Below, piece by piece: positions 1 to 6,539 of a stretch of DNA of 8,974 nucleotides (within the stretch, counting starts at the first letter, position 1; each line of letters opens with the position of its first letter). The stretch is taken from the NCBI GenBank assembly GCA_027347805.1, contig DAIEQP010000405.1:1-8974 (forward strand), given 5' to 3'. The position numbers and the translations under genes are program-made. The stretch is from Ignavibacteria bacterium. GTDB taxonomy: Bacteria; Bacteroidota; Ignavibacteria; Ignavibacteriales; Melioribacteraceae. Under the pieces are notes generated by a model that saw only the letters and a list, made by a program, of their open reading frames with translations, had not been told where the DNA came from and searched no databases.

Positions 1-68
1 AAAGCGAAGTTGCTGCGACTGGTGATGCATATTCAAAATGGCTGAATAAATTGGAAATGTTTTTATAA
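1..68 (+). CDS. C-terminal tail of an unidentified gene upstream of xylA (partial)
   Basis: Reading from position 3, an open frame gives a short tail ending in GDAYSKWLNKLEMFL and a TAA at 66-68. The other two forward frames hit stops earlier. The stop lies 39 bases before the xylA start with no terminator between, so the two genes are probably co-transcribed. A sugar kinase such as xylulokinase is a common partner of xylA and would fit the position, but the roughly 20 visible residues are too few to identify the protein, so this is a guess from context only. Confidence 0.5.
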   Translation, partial: SEVAATGDAYSKWLNKLEMFL

Positions 69-107
69 AATTTTTTAAACTAAATTATTAAAAAAACGGA
101 GTCAATA

Positions 108-1436
108 ATGGAATACTTGGTTGGTAATAAAGAATACTTCAAAGGTATCGGAAAAATTAAATACGAAGGAAGAGATTCAAAAAATCCATTGGCATTCAAA
201 TGGTATGATGAAAACAAAATCGTTTTCGGAAAATCCATGAAAGAGTACATGCGTTTTGCAGTTGCTTACTGGCATACGTTCTGTGGTGAAGGCGGCGATC
301 CTTTTGGACCCGGCTCTGTTAATCGTCCTTGGAAAGATGGAAGTGATGCAATTGCAAAAGGGAAAGCAAAGATGGACGCAGCTTTCGAATTCATTACTAA
401 AATTGGTATTCCATTTTACTGTTTTCATGATTTTGATATTGTTGAAGAAGGTGATTCTATTTCTGAATCTGATAAAAGAATGCAGGCAATTGTAGACTAT
501 GCAAAAGAAAAACAAGCAGCCAGCGGCGTAAAATTATTGTGGGGCACTGCAAATGTATTTTCAAATCCGCGTTATATGAATGGCGCTTCTACAAATCCAA
601 ATTTTGCTGTTCTTGCTCATGCAGCTACTCAAGTTAAGAGAGCTCTTGATGCAACAATAGAATTAGGCGGTTCTAATTATGTATTCTGGGGCGGACGTGA
701 AGGTTATAGCTCTCTGCTAAATACTAATATGAAACGCGAAAAAGAGCACATGGGAAAATTCTTAACTCTAGCTCGTGATTATGCACGCGCCCAGGGATTT
801 AAAGGATATTTCTTGATTGAACCAAAACCGATGGAACCATCTAAACATCAGTATGATTTCGATACTGAAACTGTAATTGGTTTCTTGCGTCAGTTTGGTC
901 TCGAAAAAGATTTCAAATTAAATATTGAAGTTAACCACGCAACATTAGCACAGCATACTTTCCAGCATGAAATTCAATGTGCTGTTGATGCCGGTATGTT
1001 TGGAAGTATCGATGCAAACCGCGGTGATTATCAGAACGGATGGGATACAGATCAATTCCCGATTAATTTATATGAGATGGTTGAAACAATGTTAGTAATT
1101 GCAGAAGCAGGCGGATTTGGAATCGGCGGTGTTAACTTTGATGCAAAAGTTAGAAGAAATTCAACTGATCTAGAAGATATTTTCATTGCTCATATTGCCG
1201 GTATGGATGTATTTGCACGTTCACTTTTAATTGCAGAAAAAATGCTGAATGAATCTGACTATAAGAAAATGAGAACTGAACGCTATGCTTCTTTTGATAG
1301 CGGTGATGGCGCAAGATATGAGAAAGGTGAATTGAAATTAGAAGACTTGAGAGAAATTGCAATCAAACTTGGCGAGCCAAAACAGATTAGTGGCAAGCAG
1401 GAATTATACGAACAGATGATTAATTTGTATATATAA
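108..1436 (+). CDS. xylA: Xylose isomerase, class II
   Basis: Cytoplasmic metal-dependent TIM-barrel enzyme that interconverts D-xylose and D-xylulose, the first step of the isomerase route into the pentose phosphate pathway. The 442-residue length and the N-terminal extension are typical of class II enzymes. Visible hallmarks are the YWHTFCGEGGDPFG segment (54-67), the catalytic His107/Asp110 pair in CFHDFD, WGGREGY (194-200), and the metal ligands Glu238 (IEPKP), Glu274 and His277 (NIEVNH), Asp302 (SIDANRGD), Asp313 and Asp315 (GWDTD) and Asp345 (NFDAK). Their spacing matches the known class II ligand set with a constant offset. A GGAG ribosome binding site at 98-101 supports the ATG at 108. 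Isoleucine codons are almost all ATT/ATC (2 of 28 are ATA by hand count), unlike the next operon. The frame is intact. Confidence 0.98.
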   Translation: MEYLVGNKEYFKGIGKIKYEGRDSKNPLAFKWYDENKIVFGKSMKEYMRFAVAYWHTFCGEGGDPFGPGSVNRPWKDGSDAIAKGKAKMDAAFEFITKIGIPFYCFHDFDIVEEGDSISESDKRMQAIVDYAKEKQAASGVKLLWGTANVFSNPRYMNGASTNPNFAVLAHAATQVKRALDATIELGGSNYVFWGGREGYSSLLNTNMKREKEHMGKFLTLARDYARAQGFKGYFLIEPKPMEPSKHQYDFDTETVIGFLRQFGLEKDFKLNIEVNHATLAQHTFQHEIQCAVDAGMFGSIDANRGDYQNGWDTDQFPINLYEMVETMLVIAEAGGFGIGGVNFDAKVRRNSTDLEDIFIAHIAGMDVFARSLLIAEKMLNESDYKKMRTERYASFDSGDGARYEKGELKLEDLREIAIKLGEPKQISGKQELYEQMINLYI

Positions 1437-1506
1437 TTGATCTTGCATTAGTATCATAAAAAGTTATTTTAGCATTCCAAATAGACAAAAGTTGTAAAGA
1501 TTATTT

Positions 1507-1553
1507 CGTTTAGAGTCTGCATGTGCAGGCTCTAAATGTTAACAAATTTTTTT
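1507..1553 (+). terminator. Possible terminator or operator dyad after xylA
   Basis: A near-perfect inverted repeat has arms 1509-1521 and 1524-1536: 13 pairs including one G-U and a two-base gap, extendable by two more pairs. A run of seven T follows at 1547-1553, but ten bases after the stem, which is farther than in a classic intrinsic terminator. It lies about 70 bases downstream of the xylA stop and 65 bases upstream of the symporter start. It could therefore end xylA transcription or be a binding site for a regulator of the symporter operon. The dyad itself is seen; its role is inferred. Confidence 0.5.
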
Positions 1554-1601
1554 AAGACACGTACATCCAATTGATTTTCAATATTATTCTAGAGGAGAGT
1601 T

Positions 1602-3338
1602 ATGCTTGGAAATCTCAAACCGTTGTTAACCCCATTGATGGCAAGTTCATCAAGTTTATTATCACTCGGGTGGGTCGATTCACTAATAATAATAATTTAT
1701 TTCGCATTTGTATTGGGCATAGGCTATTATCTGCTGCGGTTTACTAAGACCGGAGAAGATTTCTTCATGGCAGGCCGTGACATGACGATGTGGATAGCGG
1801 GATTGTCATTTGTTGCAGCCAATCTAGGTTCACTTGAATTAATGGGATGGGCGGCATCAGCATACCAGTATGGAATACTAGCCACACACTGGTATTGGAT
1901 AGGTGCAATACCGGCGATGCTGTTTCTAGGAATTATAATGATGCCATTCTATTATATAAGCAAGACACACTCGGTACCGGGCTATCTGAAGTTAAGATTT
2001 GGAGAGGGTGCAAGTATGTTATCGGCAACCTCGTTTGGATTTATGACAGTATTTATGAGCGGTATTAATATGTATTCGATGGCGATAGTGATGAAAGTAG
2101 TTCTTGGCTGGGATATACATTTTAGTATCTGGGTATCATCGATTACAGTTTTGGTATATGTAGTGCTTGGCGGATTGCTGTCTGCAATCTTTAATGAAGT
2201 TCTTCAGTTCATGTTAATCTGGCTAGGTGCATTAATGATACCGATTATTGGATTAATAGAAACAGGCGGATGGAGCGGAATGGTAGCAAGAATCCAGCAA
2301 AACTTTCCAGGTGGAGATTACACACATCTATGGAGAACAATGGGCTCTTTTCAGGATAATCCGATGGGAATACACTGGACAGGAATTGTCTTTGGACTTG
2401 GAGCGATAATATCATTTGCATATTGGACAACAGATTTTCTAGTAGTTCAGCGAGTATTAACAGCAAAAGATTTACGTTCGGCAAAAATGGCTCCGATAAT
2501 TGGTGCAGGATTTAAGATGATGGTGCCATTTATAGTAATTCTTCCAGGACTATTAGGATTGGCAGTTGTAATGCCAAAACTAGTTCCGGAGAATATGGTA
2601 AGCGCAGCAAATCCACACAGCTATAACGAAGTTTTGCCGTTGATGCTTGCACGTTATGCAGGTCCTGGATTACTGGGTCTTGGTGTAACAGCATTGATTG
2701 CAGGTTTTATGTCAGGTATGGCGGGCAACGTTAGTGCATTTGCAACAGTATGGACATATGATATCTATAGACCAATACATGTAAAACTAACAAAGAAAGA
2801 AGAATCAGATTCATATTATGTAAAGATAGGAAGATGGTGCACAGTATTAGGAGTATTGGTAAGTATCGGAACAGCATACATGGTACAGCAGTTTGCAAGT
2901 ATAATGGATTATGTTCAGGCATTGTTCAGTTTCTTTTTAGCGCCGTTATTTGGAACAGTAATACTGGGTATGCTGTGGAAACGAGCAACAAAAGCCGGTG
3001 GTTTCTGGGGATTATTTGCAGGAATGTTTTCATCAGTAGGAATGTGGGCCTGGGTTAAACTGGATCCATCAGCATTAAAAATAATAGCACTATCAGAATA
3101 TGCAAAAGACATGGCAGAGAATATGTATCGTGGTCTCTGGTGTTTTCTGATAGTAGTGATAGTAACTGTAGTAGTAAGTTTATTTACCGAACCAAAACCT
3201 GAAAAGGAATTAGTGGGTCTGGTAAGAGGCTGCACAGAACTCCCGTCAGAAGGACACTTGCCAATTTGGAGGAGACCAATCTTCTGGGCAAGTATAGTAT
3301 TGACGGTATTCATAGTATTAAACATTTTATTCTGGTAG
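1602..3338 (+). CDS. Sodium/solute symporter, SSS (SGLT-like) family
   Basis: Inner-membrane transporter of 578 residues expected to couple solute uptake to a sodium gradient. It is hydrophobic throughout, with roughly 13-14 membrane segments, the first at about residues 25-46 and the last at 558-577. Family signs include the ED-FFMAGR segment after helix 1 (52-59), the SFVAANLGS stretch (69-77) matching the sodium-site helix of SGLTs, QRVLTAKD (283-290), and a helix near 361-389 ending in TYDIYRP. A sugar substrate is suggested by the mutarotase two genes downstream and xylA upstream, but residues that bind galactose in the Vibrio SGLT appear changed here. One of two serines of the sodium site also seems to be glycine (Ser371-Gly372). 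The start is supported by AGGAG at 1593-1597. It is first in a three-gene operon, and ATA-rich isoleucine usage sets it apart from xylA. Confidence 0.93.
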   Translation: MLGNLKPLLTPLMASSSSLLSLGWVDSLIIIIYFAFVLGIGYYLLRFTKTGEDFFMAGRDMTMWIAGLSFVAANLGSLELMGWAASAYQYGILATHWYWIGAIPAMLFLGIIMMPFYYISKTHSVPGYLKLRFGEGASMLSATSFGFMTVFMSGINMYSMAIVMKVVLGWDIHFSIWVSSITVLVYVVLGGLLSAIFNEVLQFMLIWLGALMIPIIGLIETGGWSGMVARIQQNFPGGDYTHLWRTMGSFQDNPMGIHWTGIVFGLGAIISFAYWTTDFLVVQRVLTAKDLRSAKMAPIIGAGFKMMVPFIVILPGLLGLAVVMPKLVPENMVSAANPHSYNEVLPLMLARYAGPGLLGLGVTALIAGFMSGMAGNVSAFATVWTYDIYRPIHVKLTKKEESDSYYVKIGRWCTVLGVLVSIGTAYMVQQFASIMDYVQALFSFFLAPLFGTVILGMLWKRATKAGGFWGLFAGMFSSVGMWAWVKLDPSALKIIALSEYAKDMAENMYRGLWCFLIVVIVTVVVSLFTEPKPEKELVGLVRGCTELPSEGHLPIWRRPIFWASIVLTVFIVLNILFW

Positions 3339-3342
3339 GAGG
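3337..3342 (+). promoter_or_regulatory. Ribosome binding site overlapping the symporter stop codon
   Basis: A perfect AGGAGG overlaps the last two bases of the symporter TAG stop (3336-3338) and sits five bases before the ATG at 3348. This arrangement favours translational coupling, so that ribosomes finishing the symporter restart on the small membrane protein. Confidence 0.75.
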
Positions 3343-3347
3343 AAAAT

Positions 3348-3569
3348 ATGATAGGCGGAAAAGGAATATCAATTTGGTTTTTTATCGGCTCACTCCTGCT
3401 TTTATATGGAATAATTATAACGATTGCCAATGTAGTGGAAATGGTTAGTCCATCAGTAGATAAGCAGCCGGTTCTTCATGAACTAAACTTTGGAGTATGG
3501 TGGGGCATACTATTACTAATAATCGGTTCAGTATATTTCTTCAGTTTCAGACCATGGAAGAAAAAATAA
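3348..3569 (+). CDS. Small two-helix membrane protein, candidate symporter partner
   Basis: A 73-residue protein with two predicted membrane segments, about residues 7-30 and 49-67. They are joined by a polar linker of about 18 residues (around EMVSPSVDKQPVLHELNFG), and the protein ends in the basic tail RPWKKK. The Lys-rich C-terminus and short N-terminus suggest both ends are cytoplasmic, with the linker outside. I do not recognise a named family. It starts nine bases after the symporter stop with a perfect AGGAGG overlapping that stop, and shares the symporter's ATA-rich isoleucine codons (6 of 11). Both points argue that it is a genuine gene made together with the transporter. By analogy with small proteins beside other SSS transporters, such as YjcH beside the acetate permease ActP, it may assist the assembly, stability or activity of the symporter. 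That role is an inference. Confidence 0.85.
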   Translation: MIGGKGISIWFFIGSLLLLYGIIITIANVVEMVSPSVDKQPVLHELNFGVWWGILLLIIGSVYFFSFRPWKKK

Positions 3570-3594
3570 ATATAAATTTTAGGTAGGAGTAAAG

Positions 3595-4740
3595 ATGAAG
3601 AAGTTACTTGTAGTTAGTGTGAGTGTGTTGTTCTTATACACAGTTGTTTCCTGCCATTCAATTAAAAAGGAAAAGCCAATGATTGAGAAAAGTGTATTTG
3701 GAAAATTAGCTGATGGAAGCCAGGTAGAAGCATATGTTTTGAAAAATGCAAATGGCATGAGTGCAAAAATAATCAACTATGGCGCATCAATAGTAACATT
3801 AACAGCTCCGGATAAAAACGGCAAATATGAAGATGTTGTACTTGGATACGATAACATTGAAGGCTATGTAAATGGAACAACATATTTTGGCGGAATAGTA
3901 GGGCGTTACGGTAATAGAATAGCCAAAGGAAAAATGACGATAGATGGTAAGGAATATCAGCTTGCAGTAAATAATGCGCCAAACCATCTTCATGGCGGAG
4001 TAGTTGGATTTAACAAGAAGTTATGGACAGTTGATAAGACAGAAATAACCAAAAATGGTCCAGCAATCACAATGACAGTAGTAAGCAAAGATGGAGAAGA
4101 AAATTATCCAGGTAATGTAAAACTTACAGTAGTTTACACATTAACAAATGATAATGCACTATCGATGGTATATACCGGAAGCACCGACAAGACAACAGTA
4201 TTGAATCCAACAAACCATTCATACTTTAATCTAACAGGAGATATGAATAATACAATCCTGGATCACGAGTTAATGATCAACGCAGATAAGATAACTCCGG
4301 TTGATAGAGGACTGATAACAACAGGGAAGTTGGAAGATGTAGCGGGAACACCAATGGATTTTAGAACAGCCAAGAAGATTGGAAAAGATATCGGAGCAGA
4401 TTTTGAGCAGTTGAAATATGGAGGCGGGTACGATCATAACTGGGTAACAAATAACTATGATAAGAAAGTCAGACTGATTGCGACGGTATACGAACCGAAG
4501 AGCGGAAGAGTGATGGAAACTTACTCAGATGAACCTGGAGTTCAGTTTTACTGTGGTAACTTCCTGAATGGCACGGTAGCAGGTAAAGGCGGAATAAAAT
4601 ATGCAAAAAGAACCGGTTTATGTTTGGAAGCTCAGCATTATCCTGATTCGCCAAACAAACCTGAATTCCCAACTACTTTGCTAAAACCAGGTGAGACCTA
4701 TCATCAAACAACGATTTATAAATTTACTACAAAAAAGTAA
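3595..4740 (+). CDS. galM: Aldose 1-epimerase (mutarotase), lipoprotein form
   Basis: Converts alpha and beta anomers of free aldoses. The first 20 residues form a lipoprotein signal (MKK, hydrophobic core, lipobox VVSC), so the mature protein should be acylated at Cys20 and act in the envelope rather than in the cytoplasm like the Escherichia coli enzyme. No acidic residues follow Cys20, so surface export is not indicated. The mutarotase fold covers about 34-378. Visible motifs are GGIVGRYGNRI (99-109), NHLHGG with His133, NPTNHSYFNL with His208, GYDHNW with Asp280, and LCLEAQHYPDSPN with Glu345, matching the catalytic His/His/Asp/Glu set of the Lactococcus enzyme. AGGAG at 3585-3589 supports the start. 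It is last in the operon with the symporter, where it may speed supply of the transported anomer. The intact length of 381 is usual once the signal is allowed for. Confidence 0.95.
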   Translation: MKKLLVVSVSVLFLYTVVSCHSIKKEKPMIEKSVFGKLADGSQVEAYVLKNANGMSAKIINYGASIVTLTAPDKNGKYEDVVLGYDNIEGYVNGTTYFGGIVGRYGNRIAKGKMTIDGKEYQLAVNNAPNHLHGGVVGFNKKLWTVDKTEITKNGPAITMTVVSKDGEENYPGNVKLTVVYTLTNDNALSMVYTGSTDKTTVLNPTNHSYFNLTGDMNNTILDHELMINADKITPVDRGLITTGKLEDVAGTPMDFRTAKKIGKDIGADFEQLKYGGGYDHNWVTNNYDKKVRLIATVYEPKSGRVMETYSDEPGVQFYCGNFLNGTVAGKGGIKYAKRTGLCLEAQHYPDSPNKPEFPTTLLKPGETYHQTTIYKFTTKK

Positions 4741-4744
4741 TCAT

Positions 4745-4779
4745 AAAATCTCCGCAATAAACTTGCGGAGATTTTTTTT
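4745..4779 (+). terminator. Intrinsic terminator after galM
   Basis: Arms 4745-4757 and 4763-4775 pair perfectly over 13 bases with a five-base loop (TAAAC). The CTCCGC/GCGGAG core lies within the stem and the T run continues to 4779. It begins five bases after the galM stop, and is the clearest terminator in the window. Confidence 0.95.
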
Positions 4780-4820
4780 GCACTATCAAAATCAACAATT
4801 AAGTTCAGCAGGAAAAATTT

Positions 4821-5489
4821 ATGAATGAGTTATTAGAAAAATTATCCCAATGTATAGAAGCAGGAAAAATTAATAAGACTTCACCATTTCCACCTGCTAT
4901 GAAAGGAATGGATGGTGCTGATGAGCTAACAAAACAGGCATTGGATGCAGGAATTTCACCAGATGATATTCTAACTCAGGCGATGATTCCTGGTATGTCT
5001 CGTATAGGTGAAAAATTTTCTGCAGGGAAAGCATTCGTGCCTGAAATGTTAATTGCTGCTAAAGCAATGACCGCTGCAATGAAACATCTGAAACCATTTT
5101 TTACTTCCGGCCAGCTTCAAAGAAAAGGTGTTTTTGTTTTGGGTACAGTTTTCGGTGATTTACATGATATTGGAAAAAATCTTGTAGCTATGACAATTGA
5201 AGGAGCCGGATGGGAAGTGATTGACCTTGGCGTTGATGTTAAAACAGAAAAATTCCTTCAGACTATTGAAAAATATCCAAATTGTGTTGTTGGTCTTAGC
5301 GCATTATTGACAACTACAATGGCTAATATGGAAATAATTGTTAAAGAGATAAAAGCAAAATATCCGGACAAAATAATTCTGGTTGGAGGGGCACCACTTT
5401 CTAAAGATTTCTGTGAGAAAATTGGAGCAGATCATTATTCCCCGGATCCGCATGGTGCTGTCGAATATCTAAACAAAATTGCAGTTTAA
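4821..5489 (+). CDS. Corrinoid (B12-binding) methyl-carrier protein, MtbC/MtgC type
   Basis: Cytoplasmic protein that carries a methyl group on a corrinoid cofactor between two methyltransferases. The 222 residues show the two-domain layout of methyltransferase cognate corrinoid proteins: a helical cap (about 1-95, with the conserved-looking IPGMSRIGEKFSAG at 56-70) and a B12-binding Rossmann domain (about 102-220). The cobalt-ligating motif DxHxxG is present as Asp113-Leu-His115-Asp-Ile-Gly118. The companion motifs are GLSALLTTTM (158-167) and VGGAP (188-192). Family members serve methanol, methylamines, glycine betaine or methoxylated aromatics, and the sequence alone does not tell which. 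AGGA at 4810-4813 supports the ATG at 4821. It is the first gene of an operon of three, followed 16 bases later by a UROD-type methyltransferase. Confidence 0.93.
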   Translation: MNELLEKLSQCIEAGKINKTSPFPPAMKGMDGADELTKQALDAGISPDDILTQAMIPGMSRIGEKFSAGKAFVPEMLIAAKAMTAAMKHLKPFFTSGQLQRKGVFVLGTVFGDLHDIGKNLVAMTIEGAGWEVIDLGVDVKTEKFLQTIEKYPNCVVGLSALLTTTMANMEIIVKEIKAKYPDKIILVGGAPLSKDFCEKIGADHYSPDPHGAVEYLNKIAV

Positions 5490-5505
5490 TTCACTGGATG
5501 TTTTT

Positions 5506-6537
5506 ATGAACATGAATCAATGGATTGAATCTGTCCTAAGATCAAAGAATAAAATTGCAATACCATTAATGACACATCCTGGAATTGAGTTGAGAGAAGA
5601 AAAAATTCTTTCAGCTGTTAAGCATGGCGAAATTCATTTCCAGGCAATCAAAGCTCTTCAGGAAAAATTCAATCCAGCTGTTTCAGTTTCTAACATAATG
5701 ATGGATTTAACAGTAGAAGCAGAAGCGTTCGGAAGCAAAATAAAATTTTCCGAAACTGAGGTGCCATCTGTAATTGGGCGAATTGTTCATGACCAGGAAT
5801 CAATTGAAAAACTACAAGTACCTAAAATATCAGATGGAAGACTCCCTGAATATTTAAAAGCTGCACAGCTTGCATCTCAAAATATTACTGACAGGCCAGT
5901 ATTTGCCGGATGTATCGGACCATTTTCATTGGCGGGACGATTATTTGATTTGTCTGAAATAATGACCGAGCTTTATATAAATCCTGAATCGATAAAAATC
6001 TTGCTTAGAAAATGTTGTGAACTGCTGCTTCCCTATGTTAAAAAATTTAAAGAGCTTGGTGCAGATGGAATTATAATGGCAGAACCAGCGGCTGGTTTGC
6101 TTTCTGCTGAAATGTGTGATGAGTTTTCTTCTGTATTCATCAAACCAATAGTTGAAGAAGTGCAGGATGAGAATTTCCTATTTGTTCTTCATAATTGCGG
6201 CAATAATGGCCATGCAACTCAATCAATGTTATCAACCGGTGCAAAAGCACTTCACCTTGGAAATAAAATAAATATTGTTGCTGTTCTGAATGAGGTTCCA
6301 GAAAATATTTTGATAATGGGAAATTTAGATCCGGTTGGTATTTTCAAGCTTTCTACATCCGAACAGGTTTATGAGAAGACAATAAATTTGCTGAATGAAA
6401 CCGCTACTAACAAAAATTTTATAATCTCAACCGGGTGTGATACACCGCCAGGCGTACCTCTTAAAAATGTAGAAGCTTTTTTTAATGCAGTGAAAGATTA
6501 CAACAAAAAGCAAAAAATGGCAGAAAGCGCTAAGTAA
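5506..6537 (+). CDS. UROD/MtaA-family corrinoid methyltransferase
   Basis: Cytoplasmic TIM-barrel protein of the uroporphyrinogen decarboxylase superfamily, in the branch that transfers methyl groups to or from corrinoid proteins (MtaA, MtbA, CmuA and related O-demethylase components), not heme synthesis. Numbering from the ATG at 5506 (343 residues), the zinc-binding signature is visible as His229-x-Cys231 in FVLHNCGNN with a distal Cys311 in STGCDTPPG. Other family stretches are MDLTVEAEAFGSKIKFSE (66-83), CIGPFSLAGRL (136-146) and GNLDPVGIF (272-280). An in-frame TTG at 5479 would add nine residues inside the upstream gene. I prefer ATG 5506 because GGA at 5496-5498 is well spaced and no better signal lies upstream. 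Its place directly after the corrinoid gene makes that protein its likely partner. The methyl donor or acceptor is unknown, and it may be the substrate-side or the acceptor-side enzyme. Confidence 0.9.
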   Translation: MNMNQWIESVLRSKNKIAIPLMTHPGIELREEKILSAVKHGEIHFQAIKALQEKFNPAVSVSNIMMDLTVEAEAFGSKIKFSETEVPSVIGRIVHDQESIEKLQVPKISDGRLPEYLKAAQLASQNITDRPVFAGCIGPFSLAGRLFDLSEIMTELYINPESIKILLRKCCELLLPYVKKFKELGADGIIMAEPAAGLLSAEMCDEFSSVFIKPIVEEVQDENFLFVLHNCGNNGHATQSMLSTGAKALHLGNKINIVAVLNEVPENILIMGNLDPVGIFKLSTSEQVYEKTINLLNETATNKNFIISTGCDTPPGVPLKNVEAFFNAVKDYNKKQKMAESAK

Positions 6538-6539
6538 TT

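Noticed and set aside
177..515. 112-codon open frame on the minus strand
   Set aside because: It is antisense to the conserved catalytic N-terminal half of xylA and reads as a shadow with no domain.
2915..3430. 171-codon open frame on the minus strand
   Set aside because: It lies opposite the end of the symporter and the small membrane protein, has no recognisable domain, and both plus-strand genes have good ribosome binding sites and membrane features.
4741..4820. Cobalamin riboswitch ahead of the corrinoid operon
   Set aside because: The gap is only 80 bases, about half of it a terminator, and no B12-box-like sequence is visible.
5479..5505. Upstream TTG start for the UROD-family methyltransferase
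   Set aside because: It would overlap the corrinoid gene by 11 bases without a clear ribosome binding site, while ATG 5506 has a GGA at suitable spacing and matches the usual start of the family.
5506..6537. True uroporphyrinogen decarboxylase (hemE)
   Set aside because: The His-x-Cys and distal Cys zinc motif and the adjacency to a corrinoid protein point to the methyltransferase branch rather than heme synthesis.
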